Below, piece by piece: positions 20,651 through 31,054 of a stretch of DNA of 64,000 nucleotides. Source of the DNA: Dendrolimus kikuchii (lineage: Eukaryota > Arthropoda > Insecta > Lepidoptera > Lasiocampidae); the NCBI GenBank assembly GCA_019925095.2, contig CM034407.1, positions 16,374,710-16,438,709 of the forward strand. The letters are read 5' to 3'. A program made the translations under genes and the position numbers. The notes beneath the pieces are model-generated. The model did not search any database. It had not been told where the DNA came from and was given only the letters and a program-made list of their open reading frames with translations. Each line of letters begins with the position of its first letter. Position 1 is the stretch's first letter.

Positions 20651-21020
20651 GTCGTATTCTACCGACTGTATAACGGGGAGTGTTCCGAAGAACTGTTTAG
20701 AATGGTGCCTTCGTCCTCTTTCTACTATCGCACCGCTCGCCATCGGTTGGGAGTTCACCCCCACTTCCTTGAGCCGTTTTGCTCATGTACGCAACGGTTC
20801 TGTAGAACGTGTCTCTTGCGTACCGTGGGGATCTGGAATGAGCTCCCAGTCGAGGTTTTCCTACAGCGCTACGATGTGGAGTTTTTCAAAAAGGGTGTCA
20901 TAAAATTTCTTCGAGGCCGGCAGCGCGTTGGTGACATCTCTGCAAACGTCTATAGGCGACCAGGTGGGCCGTTAGCCTGTTTGCTGTACTCCAGCTATAA
21001 AATATAAATAAATAATAATA
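20651..21020 (+). pseudogene. LINE-P 3' fragment (CR1/Jockey-like RT C-terminus)
   Basis: It encodes FYRLYNGECSEELFRMVPSS, RTARHRLGVHPHFLEP, LRTVGIWNELPVEVF and FKKGVIKFLRGRQRVG, then a stop-proximal VYRR segment. The frame stays open where copy 597-1192 has a nonsense codon. The 3' UTR ends GTACTCCAGCTATAAAA with an (AAAT)n-like tail. It is strongly 5'-truncated and cannot move itself. Confidence 0.75.
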
Positions 21021-21044
21021 TTAAGTAAGTTCATTTATTTACAG

Positions 21045-21232
21045 AGTACCTTGGTGAAAAGCTGTTTGCCCACCACGCTAGATTCTTCGTTAGTATACAC
21101 GTCTATAACGTGGTGGTTAAATTCTGTGACAATAAAAATAAGTCTGTCAAAGAGGCTAAAAAACTGATTCAGGCATGGCTGAGCAGTCTAACTTACGGTT
21201 GTACTGAAAATGTGCTAAAAATCACCGTCTGA
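21045..21232 (+). CDS. Candidate terminal exon or gene fragment, unrecognised
   Basis: A 61-codon frame has no internal stop and no start methionine. It is preceded by TTCATTTATTTACAG, a good 3' splice site. The first two bases after the AG complete a split codon. The encoded end reads YLGEKLFAHHARFF, SIHVYNVVVKFCDNK and KEAKKLIQAWLSSLTYGC, then ENVLKITV and a stop. No second copy occurs in the window, unlike the LINE tails around it. I do not recognise the family. It could be the last exon of a host gene whose other exons lie outside, a single-copy fragment of an unseen transposon, or chance. Confidence 0.35.
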
Positions 21233-21357
21233 ATAGTGTGTTACGAAAATGCGTACACACACGCACACATACGTCTGCCCGCTGTGGCTATAAACATCAA
21301 CGTCTTTAAAATACGGGCTTCGCCTAGATTGGGACCAGTAGGTAACATTAATAATGT

Positions 21358-21812
21358 TGTTACGTGTTGCAGGACTCGAAACTAAAATGCCCTTAGAATT
21401 GCTATAGAATTTATTAGAGCTATACAAACACGTATAACACAGGTACAAATATAACTGAACACAACCAGTGCAAACGTAATGCACGATTCAATGACACGCG
21501 CAAAGTCCGTCACTAAATAGATTACCGAATGTACACAAGTCTTGCCTCGCGGCTGGTTATCGTTCGACTGCCGATCTCTCCATTGGGCCATTGCTTTCTA
21601 CAGCACCGATACAATATGTCTGCCCGACCGCGTATACCGAATTTCTTAGAATAAGTTCGACACACCTGATTACAATACACAATGGGCTGTTTTCTAATCA
21701 CAAATTTTAAACACAAAATAAATAAAAGAAGTCCAAATGCGGAAAAGTAATAAAGTGTGCTTTTATGGTATGCGGGTGTGAATCCACTTTCGTCGGTGTG
21801 TAGGTCGTAACA
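21358..21812 (-). mobile_element. LTR-1 solo LTR
   Basis: A 455 bp copy from TGTTACGTGTTGCAGGACTC to GTCGTAACA. No clear target duplication. Confidence 0.75.
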
Positions 21813-21874
21813 ATAATTTAAATTTGACTGTTTGATAATAAAGATAAAAAAATAATAAGAATATTTTTTTTTCT

Positions 21875-22180
21875 TTTATTGCAGGAGTTCAGTAGAGAAG
21901 CAGACGGCCCACTTGATGAAATGCGGTTACCATCGCCTATGGACAGTTGTAGCACCAAAAGTGCTACTAATGCGCTGCTGCTCTCGTAAGGGAGACTGGA
22001 ACCTGGTCACTAATGTCGGAACACAACGCAAGGTTGGTACGGCGACATACTTTAGATCAGGGGTGGTAGCCATCCAGTCGGGCAAATGCCTTACCACCTG
22101 GCTGTGGGTTGTTTTGTCGCCTCTTACAACAGGCCGCCAGGACGCAGGAAATTGTATTCTTTCTCCGTTCCTGCACGGAT
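21875..22180 (-). repeat. SINE-A copy, long form
   Basis: Complete. Its head faces the head of the copy at 22332, 151 bp away. Confidence 0.9.
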
Positions 22181-22331
22181 AAAATTTTCTAAGTGTATTT
22201 ATGTATTATCTTTATATATCTTACACGAGTCTCTGACGCACGAATAAACTCATAAGGTTTCTCTGTCGCAGTTATTCATAAGAATAAAATACATCGGAAA
22301 CTTAAAAATTACAGTTGTATGAACATCTTCT

Positions 22332-22634
22332 ATCCGTGCAGGAACGGAGAAAGAATACAATTTCCTGCGGCCGGGCGGCCTGTCGTAAGAGGCGACTTAA
22401 CAACCCCCAGCCAGGTGGTAGGGCATTTGCCCGACTGGATGGCTACCACCCCTGGTCTAAAGTATGTCGCCATAACAACCTTGAGTTGTGTTCCGGCATT
22501 AGTGACCAGGTTCCAGTTTCCCTTAAAAGAGCAGCAGCACATTTGTAGCAACTTTGGTGTTGCAAATGTCCATAGGCGATGGTAACCGCTTTCCATCAGT
22601 GAGCCGTCTGCCTGTCTGCTGATCTCCTGGAATA
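22332..22634 (+). repeat. SINE-A copy, long form
   Basis: Complete, from ATCCGTGCAGGAACGG to an AAATAAATAAATAA tail. It is the inverted partner of 21875-22180. Confidence 0.9.
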
Positions 22635-22850
22635 AAAAAATAAATAAATAACAAGATGAATTGTTACATTTTTTAATCTAGTGAGATTATAATTTATTTG
22701 ACTGTTAACATTTATTTGATGATTTAAAAATCGGCCTTTAATAATGTAAAACAGACTCGCTTTTCGCGTCTGTCGCTAACTCTTTCTAAAATACACAACG
22801 AGTTTTTAAGCAGTTGTCACCATCAAATAGTTTTTATTTTTTTTTATTTT

Positions 22851-22987
22851 TTTATTGTTGGAGTTCAGCAGACAGGCAGACGGCCCACTCGATGGAAAGC
22901 GGTTACCATCGCCTATGGACATTTGCAACACCAAAGGTGCTACAAATGCGCTGCTGCACTCTTAAGGGAAACTGGAAGTTGTTATGT
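22851..22987 (-). repeat. SINE-A copy, partial with internal deletion
   Basis: The tail half is present; about 31 bp between CTGGAA and GTTGTTATG are missing and the head is absent. Confidence 0.75.
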
Positions 22988-23027
22988 TCATTTGATAATT
23001 GTTCAAGAAAGGTTTGTATGTTGTAAA

Positions 23028-23271
23028 CGGCCTCTGTGGTTAAGCGAGCTAAGTCTTAGCCCGCCGAACTTGCTGGTAGCCAGAGGCTCCGGGTTCGTTT
23101 CCTGGCATGGTAAATTTTGGAAACGAACTTTCTGTTATTTACTATGGTCTAGGTGTCTGGATTCGGCCCCAGAGTGGTCCATTGTATATATTACGCATAA
23201 CACAAGCGTAACTTTCTTAGTTTGGGGATATACAATGTGTGTGTTTGTCTGCCGATTATAAAAAAATATAC
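23028..23271 (+). repeat. SINE-B copy, full
   Basis: tRNA-like head with TGGTTAAGCGAGC and a slightly mutated B box, GGTTCGTTTCC, then the body ending GTTTGTCTGCCGATTAT. The longer frame crossing it (22923-23261) is not a gene. Confidence 0.8.
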
Positions 23272-23426
23272 AACCGATTATATGTATATGTATATATATA
23301 TATATACTTATTAGCAATTACCCGTAAGTAATATATACACTAGAGCCGCCTCTAGTCACGGGGAAAACTCAGGTTGCAAAAGAAAATAAAAAAACAATCG
23401 TCTGAGGTGGTCCTGAAATGTCACTA

Positions 23427-23681
23427 CTAGTGTAGGGTATACCTAAAGGCTAGCAACGTGTCGGTTTCACTCCTTGTGCCCAATTCTGCTATTATTACCT
23501 CGTCAAAATCGCCAGACACTATCGTCTCAATTGTAGGTTTGCCTGACTTCGGTATTCTGTTAATCCCAATAGTGCCCGTGGCACGCGACTCTATCTTTAT
23601 AAATATTAATAAGTGATAAATCGCGAAGTAAATGTTTAAATTTTTTGGTAGATTGTCAATATTAATTTCGGCCAACACCAT
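23427..23681 (-). pseudogene. piggyBac-like transposase fragment
   Basis: The 84-residue minus frame contains NLPKNLNIYF, LLIFIKIESRATGTIGINRI and PKSGKP. PiggyBac transposases carry a comparable stretch: a short IYFDN-type motif, a hydrophobic helix, then an ATGT-R-NR motif. Here the aspartate expected after IYF is not visible, so the DDD active site is incomplete even in this piece. No termini or TTAA boundaries were found. The assignment rests on motif memory. Confidence 0.5.
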
Positions 23682-24120
23682 TGTTCAATCACAATACCTA
23701 ATTCATATTAAAACTTTAATTTTGAATTCGTTCTTTTGATTAGTTGTGTTCATAAATAACTAGATGGCGTTACACGTTTTCAAATTAACATAAAGTCTAC
23801 TTATTCTCATACATATCAAATATTTGAATCTACCTACATGACAATTCTATAATATAGACCCTGTTCTACCACAGCTGTTTGTTACGTGTTTTATTGTAAA
23901 CTACAAATCCTTTGTTTAGTTTGTGAAAGTATAATCAATAGTGAAAACCAAACGAGCGATTTCGAGCAGCCATTTCTGTTAAGGTAGGCGATACCATTCT
24001 GTTACGGTTATTCCGTCGCGACGTAATCGAAGAGATATTATGGATTAGGAGAATACGCATTTTTGACACTATTGCAATGGAATCGTATTTTGAATATCTT
24101 CGCCACGTCAAGATAATGAA
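23682..24120. other. No gene recognised
   Basis: AT-rich, single-copy in the window. Confidence 0.35.
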
Positions 24121-24131
24121 ATAGCATGATC

Positions 24132-24232
24132 GGGCCTCTGGTGTTGCAAACACCTGTAGGACACGGTGGCCGCTTTTTATTATCTACGCCGCCTGTCTGT
24201 TTGCCAGCCTCGCAATAAATTAAAAGAATAAT
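24132..24232 (+). repeat. Diverged LINE-P/SINE-A type tail
   Basis: CCTCTGGTGTTGCAAACACC, CGGTGGCCGCTTT and GCCTGTCTGTTTGCC match the common tail at lower identity. Confidence 0.5.
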
Positions 24233-24261
24233 AAAATTAGCATGGATACATTAATAACTCT

Positions 24262-24500
24262 AGACGTTTGGACCGCGGGGTCCTGAGGCCATGAGCCTCT
24301 ACCAAAATTTATCAAAGCATCTCAGTGACTCTTCAGGTGAGCATATAGCTGGTGCCTATTTCAGGCAACGGATTAGTATGGCGGTCCAGGGAGAAAACGT
24401 AGCCAGTCTTCTGGGCACCTTACCCATAAAAGACGGTGATCTAGGCTCAGTATTCTACTTATAGTCTTGAGGGACTATGGGTAGAATATAATACAAATAA
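24262..24500 (+). pseudogene. LINE-T protein tail
   Basis: The frame is open through TFGPRGPEAMSLYQNLSKHL, GAYFRQRISMAVQ and LLGTLPIKDG, ending GSVFYL and a stop. It is 5'-truncated. Confidence 0.65.
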
Positions 24501-24524
24501 GTTCTCTTTTATTGTATTACATTA

Positions 24525-24762
24525 CTAGCGGCCCCGACAGACGTTGTCCTGCTCTGAAAAAATAAAAATCTAGGGCCCGATCCCAGCGCCACCTACCGGT
24601 TCTAATTGTGAACTTAAACCATTCGGGGACCCACTTAAACACACAAAAACAAAATCGGTCCCGGTGATTAGGAGGATTTTAGAACCCACCCACCAATTTT
24701 CAGCCAAATAGGTACAGCCGTTCTTGAGTTATAAATAGTGTAACTAACACAACTTTCTTTTA
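24525..24762 (-). mobile_element. Helitron-like element
   Basis: Starts A|CTAGCGGCCCCGACAGACG and carries the GCGCCACCTACCGG block. It abuts the TC terminus of the next Helitron. Confidence 0.6.
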
Positions 24763-24774
24763 TCTTAATATATA

Positions 24775-26058
24775 ATAGGTTGGAGAAAAAGTCTTTTCGC
24801 ATATAGTATGTATGAACTTGTAATAAGATCTCTTTGGCTATACTATTTGTATCTGGCTGGTTATGGTATCATTAAAAAGTTTTAATTTTAAAGAAGACAA
24901 TTCGAAATTCAAATTAGGAAAATGTGCGATTTTCATTTGTTTTTCTTATTGTTAATGAGTGAATCTAATGAAGAAATTCGATACATTTTAAAATTTTACT
25001 ATAAAAAAGGTAAAAATGCAACACAAGCCGCGAAAAAAATTTCAGATGTTTATGGACCTAATGCAGTATCTATGAGAGTAGCGCAAATTTGGTTTAAGCG
25101 TTTTCAATCCGGAAATTTTGATATCAAAGATGCACGTCGCTCTGGTCGCCCTGTTACGCACAAAATTGATGCCATTTTTGAAAAAGTGGAGCAAGATCGG
25201 CATATTAGTAGTTACGATGTAGCTGGAGAACTGGGAATTGACCACAAAACGGTTTTGGCGCATTTGAAAAAAAGCCGGGTACACAAAAAAGCTCGATATT
25301 TGGGTGCCTCATGAGCTCACTGAAAGAAACCTAATGAACCGTGTACTTATTTGTGATTCTTTATTACGACGTAATGAAACCGAACCACTTTTGAAGAAGC
25401 TGATAACTGGTGATGAAAAGTGGATCACGTACGACAAGAACATGCGAAAAAGACCGTGGTCAAAAGCCGGTCAGGCTTCACAGACTGTGGCGATACCCGG
25501 GTTAACTCGCAACAAGGTGATGCTGTGTGTATGGTGTGATTGGAAGGGCATTATTCATTATGAGCTGTTACCGCCAGGCAGGACCATCGATTCTGAACTG
25601 TACTGCGAACAACTGATGAGATTAAAGCAAAAAGTTGAGAGAAAGCGGCCGGCATTAATCAACAGAAGGGGTGTGGTTTTTCACCATGATAACGCTAGAC
25701 CTCACACATCTTTAGCCACTCAGCAAAAATTACGAGAGTTTGGCTGGGAGGTGTTAATGCATCCGGCGTATAGTCCTGACCTTGCACCTTCAGATTTTCA
25801 CCTGTTTCGGTCTCTGCAGAATTCTTTAGGCAGTGTCAGGTTAACATCACGAGAGGACTGCCAAAACCACTTGTCGCAGTTTTTTGATCGGAAGCCCCAA
25901 AATTTTTAAAGCAATGGGATCACGTCCCTACTTACAAGATAGCAAAAAGTTATCCAACAAAATGGCACCTACATACTTTAGTCAAATGTAAATAAACTTT
26001 ATAAAAAAACCCTTTGAATTTTTATATAAAATGCGAAGAAACTTTTTCCCCAACCTAA
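24775..26058 (+). mobile_element. mariner element, 1284 bp, inactive
   Basis: Imperfect terminal repeats (..TAGGTTGGAGAAAAAGTC and its counterpart ending CCCCAACCTAA) are flanked by TA at 24773-24774 and 26059-26060, the mariner target. Length is normal for a mariner. Confidence 0.9.
24955..25996 (+). pseudogene. mariner transposase, frameshifted and truncated
   Basis: The N-terminal part (from about 24955) holds the paired-type helix-turn-helix region with VAQIWFKRFQSGNFD and SGRPV. The C-terminal part (25304-25909) holds the WVPHELTERN linker and the catalytic domain. The three catalytic aspartates are visible: TGDEKW, HHDNARPH and PSDFHLF, the last two 34 residues apart (DD34D). The two parts are out of frame; the shift lies in an A-run near 25285-25290. 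Two in-frame nonsense codons follow, at 25907-25909 and where the conserved tryptophan near the C-terminus should be. The copy cannot make a full transposase. The subfamily was not assigned. Confidence 0.9.
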
Positions 26059-26250
26059 TATAAATTACGTGTCACGTTGTTTGTCCGCGATGGACTCCTA
26101 AACTACTTGACCGATTTTAATCAAATTTGCACACAGTTTGATCCGAATTGAAAGATAGGATAGCTTACATTTGGACCCGGTAGGTGGCGCTGGAATCAGG
26201 TTCTAAATTTTATTTCTTCAGGGCAGAACAACGTCTGCCGGGACAGCTAG

Positions 26251-26740
26251 TATATATATAGATTACTACGAAAAAATCAATATTGAATATTATATTCAGA
26301 CGTTAATAACTCTATTAAAGAAAATTAACATTTTTAATTAAACTCCCTTTGATGGAAAAGGGACGCAAGTGAAATAATAACAAGTAACTCGAGGATACAA
26401 GAAAGATTTCTGTGTGACGCGGTGTTTATTCAATACGAGACGTGAATTTATTAGCCGAATGTAATTTCGCTGAGCCCTTAATATCCGACGCGTGTGCCGA
26501 GCCGCTGTTTTGGCGCGTGCCTATACCTTATGTAAATGTACGTCTATTGAATGGAAAGAAATGAACAAAATATATTATATGCGTTCAGGTATAGTGCATA
26601 AATAAGTGCGGAAGCGGTTTGGGAGCAGAACTTAAGCGGAACGGAATCGGTATGACTGAACACTACATCTACAATAGTTACGAGCTGGCACAGCCTACTC
26701 GACGGCGTATCTAAATCTTAGTGAGCCCAATTAAAAATAA
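26251..26740. other. No gene recognised
   Basis: Unannotated spacer between Helitrons. Confidence 0.4.
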
Positions 26741-26818
26741 CTAGTGGTTATCCGTGGTCGAAATTCGACCATAATAATTAATTTAAATTATAAATTTGAA
26801 CATTATTAAGGTTCTGTT

Positions 26819-27412
26819 CAAAGAATCTCTCTTTTCTTTCACCATAACCCAATTACTCGGGGTCGGCACAATATGTCTTTTCCTTCCACACTCTTCTATT
26901 CTGACATACCTCTTCTGTCACACCGCATATCATCATATCATCCTTCACACAATCCATCCATCTTTTTTTTGCTCTACCTTTAAATTTGTACCCATCCATC
27001 TTCCATCATCTGCACCACCTACATCGCCAGATTAGGTCAAATTATTCCTTAAGTTAGGTTGCCTGGAAGAGATTGCTTTAAGCGATAAGGCCGCCTATTG
27101 TTTCTACCATGACAATATTGTAATTGTGTATTTTTGATATTGTATATTTGGTGAGCAATAAAGTGTTATCTATCTATTTATCTATCATCTTGTAGTTTAA
27201 CATTCTTTTTGTCACGTGACTTTCATCCCTCCTCATTATATACCCATACCACCTTAATCTTCTTCCTCTCAATTTTTCAGTCACGGGTGCAACTTACAAA
27301 GATCCCCTTATGTACTCATTTCTCACCTTATCCATTCTTGTAACACCACACATCCATCTCAACATTCTCATTTCAGCTGAGTGGAGACGTTTGTAGTTTA
27401 CCACTTTAGTGA
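26819..27412 (-). pseudogene. RTE-type LINE 3' fragment inside the Helitron
   Basis: Minus frames give MRMLRWMCGVTRMDKVRNEY, LRGRRLRWYGYIMRRDE and, past an inner insert, KGRAKKRWMDCVKDDM and KTYCADPE plus a stop. This is the C-terminus of a second RTE-like LINE, different from RTE-1. A nonsense codon follows YIRGSL. TTCTGTT at 26812-26818 and 27413-27419 is its target duplication. Confidence 0.8.
27012..27183 (+). mobile_element. CR1-Z fragment inside the RTE fragment
   Basis: Carries GGAAGAGATTGCTTTAAGCG, then GGTGAGCAATAAAGTG and TATC repeats. ATCATCT at 27005-27011 and 27184-27190 flanks it. It splits the RTE reading frame after TKRMLNYKM. Confidence 0.8.
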
Positions 27413-27825
27413 TTCTGTTGTCAAAGACTATACTTCTATAATCACAGATTTCGCCAAGGCTACACTGTGGATTTGACTTTAACATTAAACAAAAGAGTAT
27501 CTAAGCGATGCGTGTGTATGTCAAATACATGGTAGTGTGTGTAACGTTTTTTTTTGTTGATTTAATGTATTTTTTATACATAGTTAAAAAAATATTAGCA
27601 TTCTGCTCTCCTTCTCTATATAAACTATAAGTGTGCGAAATTTCATACTCCTCCGTCCGCGCAATTTTCGTAAAAAGGGGTACAAAGTTTTTGCTTCACG
27701 TATTAATATAATGATAGTCAAAGAATACAACTGATTGAAAATCGCATACTATACAGCCGCTATACATTTAGAAAGAGGTCTTGAAGTGTTCAAATATCTT
27801 TACATTCAAGTTTTTAGCAAACGCA

Positions 27826-28025
27826 TATATGCGTGTATGTGTCAAAAACATGGTAGTGTGTGTATTGTTTTATTATGCATAATTTAAAAAAAATATATTA
27901 GTATTCTGCACTCCTTCTCATAAACTATAAGTGTGCGAAATTTCATACTCCTCCGTCCGCGCAATTTTCGTAAAAAGGGGTACAAAGTTTTTGCTGTGTT
28001 TTTGCTTCACGTATTAATATATAGA
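27826..28025 (-). mobile_element. Helitron 5' part, second copy
   Basis: Repeats the GTGTGCGAAATTTCATACTC and AAAAAGGGGTACAAAG blocks of 27590-27713 and ends ATTAATATATAGA (reverse of TCTATATATTAAT). Confidence 0.7.
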
Positions 28026-28399
28026 TAATTTATATTACAAGAAATCTAAAAAAATTGTATCGTTTTCTCCATCGTTTATATAGTAAATCCCAGTTGTTTT
28101 TTTTCCAAACGAAACCTTTCTTAATTCTAAACATCTTAATTGAAGTGATAAATACCCATTTAAATCTCGTTAGTGGTTCTATACAAACTCACTGCAGATA
28201 AAGTTTAAACAACAAGCTCCATTAGAGCCTCTCCGGAGCGGTATTAAAAGTTAACTAAGAACTTACCCAATTCTCTATTGGTATCTATAAGGTTTCACAC
28301 ACACTCGTGACGAATATAAAAAATCGCTTCTTACCGAGTTCTCTGAAGTATATATATATACCTTTATTAAATTACTAATATCTAGTCATGATATTAAAA
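28026..28399. other. Mostly unrecognised
   Basis: A short piece (28036-28100) resembles 9865-9930 (ACAAGAAATCTAAAAAAA, CTCC(G/A)TCG). Nothing else is seen. Confidence 0.4.
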
Positions 28400-28404
28400 C
28401 TAAG

Positions 28405-28739
28405 GGCCTAAACACACGGTGCGTTGGGGCGGAAACGCGATCTCTGCGATGTCGCTGCGGCCTGTAACCCCGCCATTGCAGTATATCAACGCGATGGCGC
28501 GGGGCTCCGGAATGATGATATTAAATGAAACAAATAATTTGTACCAATTTGGTTGAAAGGCACAAAACTTAAAATACACTACGGTATTCAATGACATTTA
28601 ATGATTTTTTTGGTTTGTTCATCACAGTTGAAGGACAGAAATGAATCGTTTAATATCGACTTTAGATAAAATAAATTGTGACCGCAAATGCGGCGAAATC
28701 TTAGCGGTGTGGCGGCGCAACGCATCGTGTGCCATACCT
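28405..28739. mobile_element. Possible TIR element, 335 bp
   Basis: Inner parts of the ends are inverted (CACACGGTGCGTTG against CAACGCATCGTGTG) and a 5 bp direct repeat, CTAAG, flanks it (28400-28404, 28740-28744). The outermost bases do not match, so the ends or class are uncertain. Confidence 0.5.
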
Positions 28740-28973
28740 CTAAGTGAATGAAGTTTGGATGGGTACCGAGTTTCCGATGATAGCGATGACCCCGAACAGG
28801 AGCGTTACGTTTAAACTATATACAGATATCTGAGTAGAGTCATTTTCAATAACAGCGGAAGAGGAGCAGCACCGGGGACGAAATTAGTCATTTCGCAACA
28901 TATAATCCATATATAGATATATTAGGTATACATGCATATATAGGAGTTGTGTTTGTTATTATAGAGTAACTAT

Positions 28974-29551
28974 ATGACGGTAGTAGTTAATAACCGAATA
29001 TGGAGTATTCTTTTATGAAGTAAACGGATGTCGGAAGTCATATAACCGGATGTCAATGTAGAAGCACTTATTATCAAGCGAACGAATTTTGAAAATGAAG
29101 TAACCGGAAGATGGAAGTTAATACGGTTGGCGGAAATTGGTTTTATTATGTAAGTTGAACTGAATTGGCGCCAAAGCATTACCGGATAATGTCACTGTGG
29201 CGCGTTACGAGGGCCTTAAATACGTGGTGTTCGGGCAGGCAGAGGACAGTCTACAACGAACAGTCTACATGGGTAGTCTACAACGAATGTATTAGGCAGT
29301 CTGAAGCAGTCTTAGATAAGGAGCGCATATATTGTGGTCCATAATTACTGCTTCATAAATAATCAGAAGTGCCCTTATAGGGCAATTGCTGTTCGACACC
29401 TGACAGGCGTGGATGGAACACTTGGAGTTGTCCGGATATTTCTGTGTATTAGTGTGCTATATTTAATATTGTAATCGTAATAGTTCTGGTGTAATAAACT
29501 TTTTTCAATGTTTTAGATTATTATTATGTTATTCTCGGTCATTTGCCGTCA
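28974..29551 (+). mobile_element. Possible LTR-like unit
   Basis: TGACGG and CCGTCA form short inverted TG..CA ends. Inside are quasi-repeats of AACCGGA(T/A)G, and GTAATAAAC, a possible poly(A) signal, lies near the right end. No second copy and no target duplication were seen. Confidence 0.3.
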
Positions 29552-29827
29552 TGAGCTTACACATAATATTATAAACCATGCATACATGTACTTATTTACA
29601 ATCGATATCGTCATGGAAGAAAAATGCTAACAATGAGAATTACTACATTAGTGAATGGTCACACGTTATTATTCATTGTTTTTTTATATATTTTTACTTA
29701 AAACTTTTACTCCAAGCTAGTCCACATTTAATTGTATATATGTTTCTTTTATAAATCGGTAATAACAGAAAGAGATGCGAAGATAACTATTTTCTCAAAT
29801 AGATGTAGAAAAAACTGGAGAAGAGCT

Positions 29828-29898
29828 TCAGACAATGGGAAAATTGGAAATTGTTGGGGGAGGCTTACGCCACGGAGGTTACTTCCATTGTCTGATAT
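29828..29898. repeat. 11 bp perfect inverted repeat
   Basis: TCAGACAATGG and CCATTGTCTGA face each other across ~49 bp. The frame spanning it is not supported as a gene. Confidence 0.5.
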
Positions 29899-29953
29899 TA
29901 TATACATTCTGTATTCATTTGTAACATTTCTAAAGACTCATTTATTTTTTTAA

Positions 29954-30123
29954 CTAGCTTCTGCTTGCAACTTCGTCCGCGTGGATGATATATAGCCTAT
30001 AGCCTTCCTCGATAAATGGAGCTATCTAACACTGAAAGAATTTTTCAAATCAGACCAGTAGTTCCTGAGAGTAGCGCGTCCAAGCAAACAAACAAACTCT
30101 TCAGCTTTATATATTAGTATAGA
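29954..30123 (-). mobile_element. Complete short non-autonomous Helitron
   Basis: A|CTAGCTTCTGCTTGCAAC to TTAGTATAGA|T, 170 bp. Related to 17374-17621 with an internal deletion. Confidence 0.75.
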
Positions 30124-30242
30124 TAACAGAAAAAGTCCTAACATCAAAACTATCGACAGATATGTCGTCTGCATGTCGTCAGCCTAAAGCTAACCTCAGA
30201 CTGCGCACAGATAAACGTGGGTGTGTGAGGCTGTATCGATAA

Positions 30243-30653
30243 ATCGTGTCCCTCGAGGCAGGTTTACCTATGCGAGGAGCGTTTTATTAATTGCGCCTAA
30301 TGTTGCGCATCGCTGCATTTATAAATAATTTAGCACAGAACGTTCAATACAATAGTTTCGTCTGTACAATTTTTTTTTTAATCGGCAGACAAACACACAT
30401 TGTATATTCCCAAATTAAGCAAGTTACGCTCGTGTTATCGGTAATATACAACGGACTACTCTGGGGCCGATCCCAGACACCCAGACCATAGTAAATAACG
30501 GAGAAAAGACGTTTTCCGAAATTTACTATACCACGAATCGAACCCGGAGCCTCTGCGTTGCAGTGAGGTAGGCCGGCAAAGGTTTAGTCCGCTCAACCAC
30601 AGAGGCCGTCTATTGGAAGGTGCTGTTTTGTTTTACAGTTTTATTAAAACAAA
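30243..30653. repeat. Duplicated segment, copy A (split by SINE-B)
   Basis: Matches 30884-31054 over GCGAGGAG(C/T)GTTTTATTAA, TGTTGCGCATCGCTG and TTTACAGTTTTATTAAAAC. The match stops and resumes on either side of the SINE-B at 30376-30608. Confidence 0.75.
30376..30608 (-). repeat. SINE-B copy, full
   Basis: Reversed B box GAATCGAACCC, head ending CTCAACCACAGAGGCC, and the CGGCAGACAAACACACATTG tail next to a T-run. Confidence 0.8.
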
Positions 30654-30676
30654 TAATAAAAAACAACGTTTCTTCT

Positions 30677-30716
30677 AGTTGAAGTTGTACTCCGATTTTG
30701 AAGTACAATTTCAACT
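30677..30716. repeat. 15 bp hairpin
   Basis: Arms 30677-30691 and 30702-30716 pair with one mismatch. It lies between the two duplicated segments. Confidence 0.6.
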
Positions 30717-30883
30717 GATAAAGTGCAGTGTGAATATACTGAGATCAACTTAGGGGGTGTTTATCTATAGATAGCGCTTTCGTCTAGTCCCCATTTACTT
30801 GAAAATGGATCTATAATTATAATACCTAAATATATATACTATGTTACACAGATTTAAAATCAGTTCAATAATTATGTCGAAAG

Positions 30884-31054
30884 CTCGTGTCCTTTAAGGC
30901 CGGTTTATTTATGCGAGGAGTGTTTTATTAATTGCACCAAATGTTGCGCATCGCTGTATTTATAAATATTTTAGTACAGAACGTTCAATGCAACAGTTTC
31001 GTCTTTTACAAGTAAAGTTGAAACGAGTTGTCTTGTTTTACAGTTTTATTAAAA
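30884..31054. repeat. Duplicated segment, copy B
   Basis: Uninterrupted partner of 30243-30653, about 640 bp downstream in the same direction. Confidence 0.75.

Larger units (their letters stand above)
24763..26250 (+). mobile_element. Non-autonomous Helitron interrupted by a mariner
   Basis: TCTTAATATA (24763 on) is the 5' terminus. After the mariner the element resumes TAAATTACGTGTCACG and ends CTGCCGGGACAGCTAG before a T. Removing the mariner and one TA gives the same terminus as the reversed copy ending at 12672. Confidence 0.8.
26741..27713 (-). mobile_element. Non-autonomous Helitron (TAATACGTGAAGC type) with nested inserts
   Basis: CTAGTGGTTATCCGTGG opens the reversed element and GCTTCACGTATTAATAT closes it. 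The copy at 59790-60590 has the same internal order, including the TTAAGGTTCTG..GTCAAAGA stretch where the insert sits here. Confidence 0.75.

Noticed and set aside
24955..25996. Active mariner
   Set aside because: One frameshift and two nonsense codons, including loss of a conserved C-terminal tryptophan, plus diverged TIRs.
26796..27035. Plus-strand 79-residue frame
   Set aside because: It is antisense to the RTE C-terminus that ends KTYCADPE on the minus strand.
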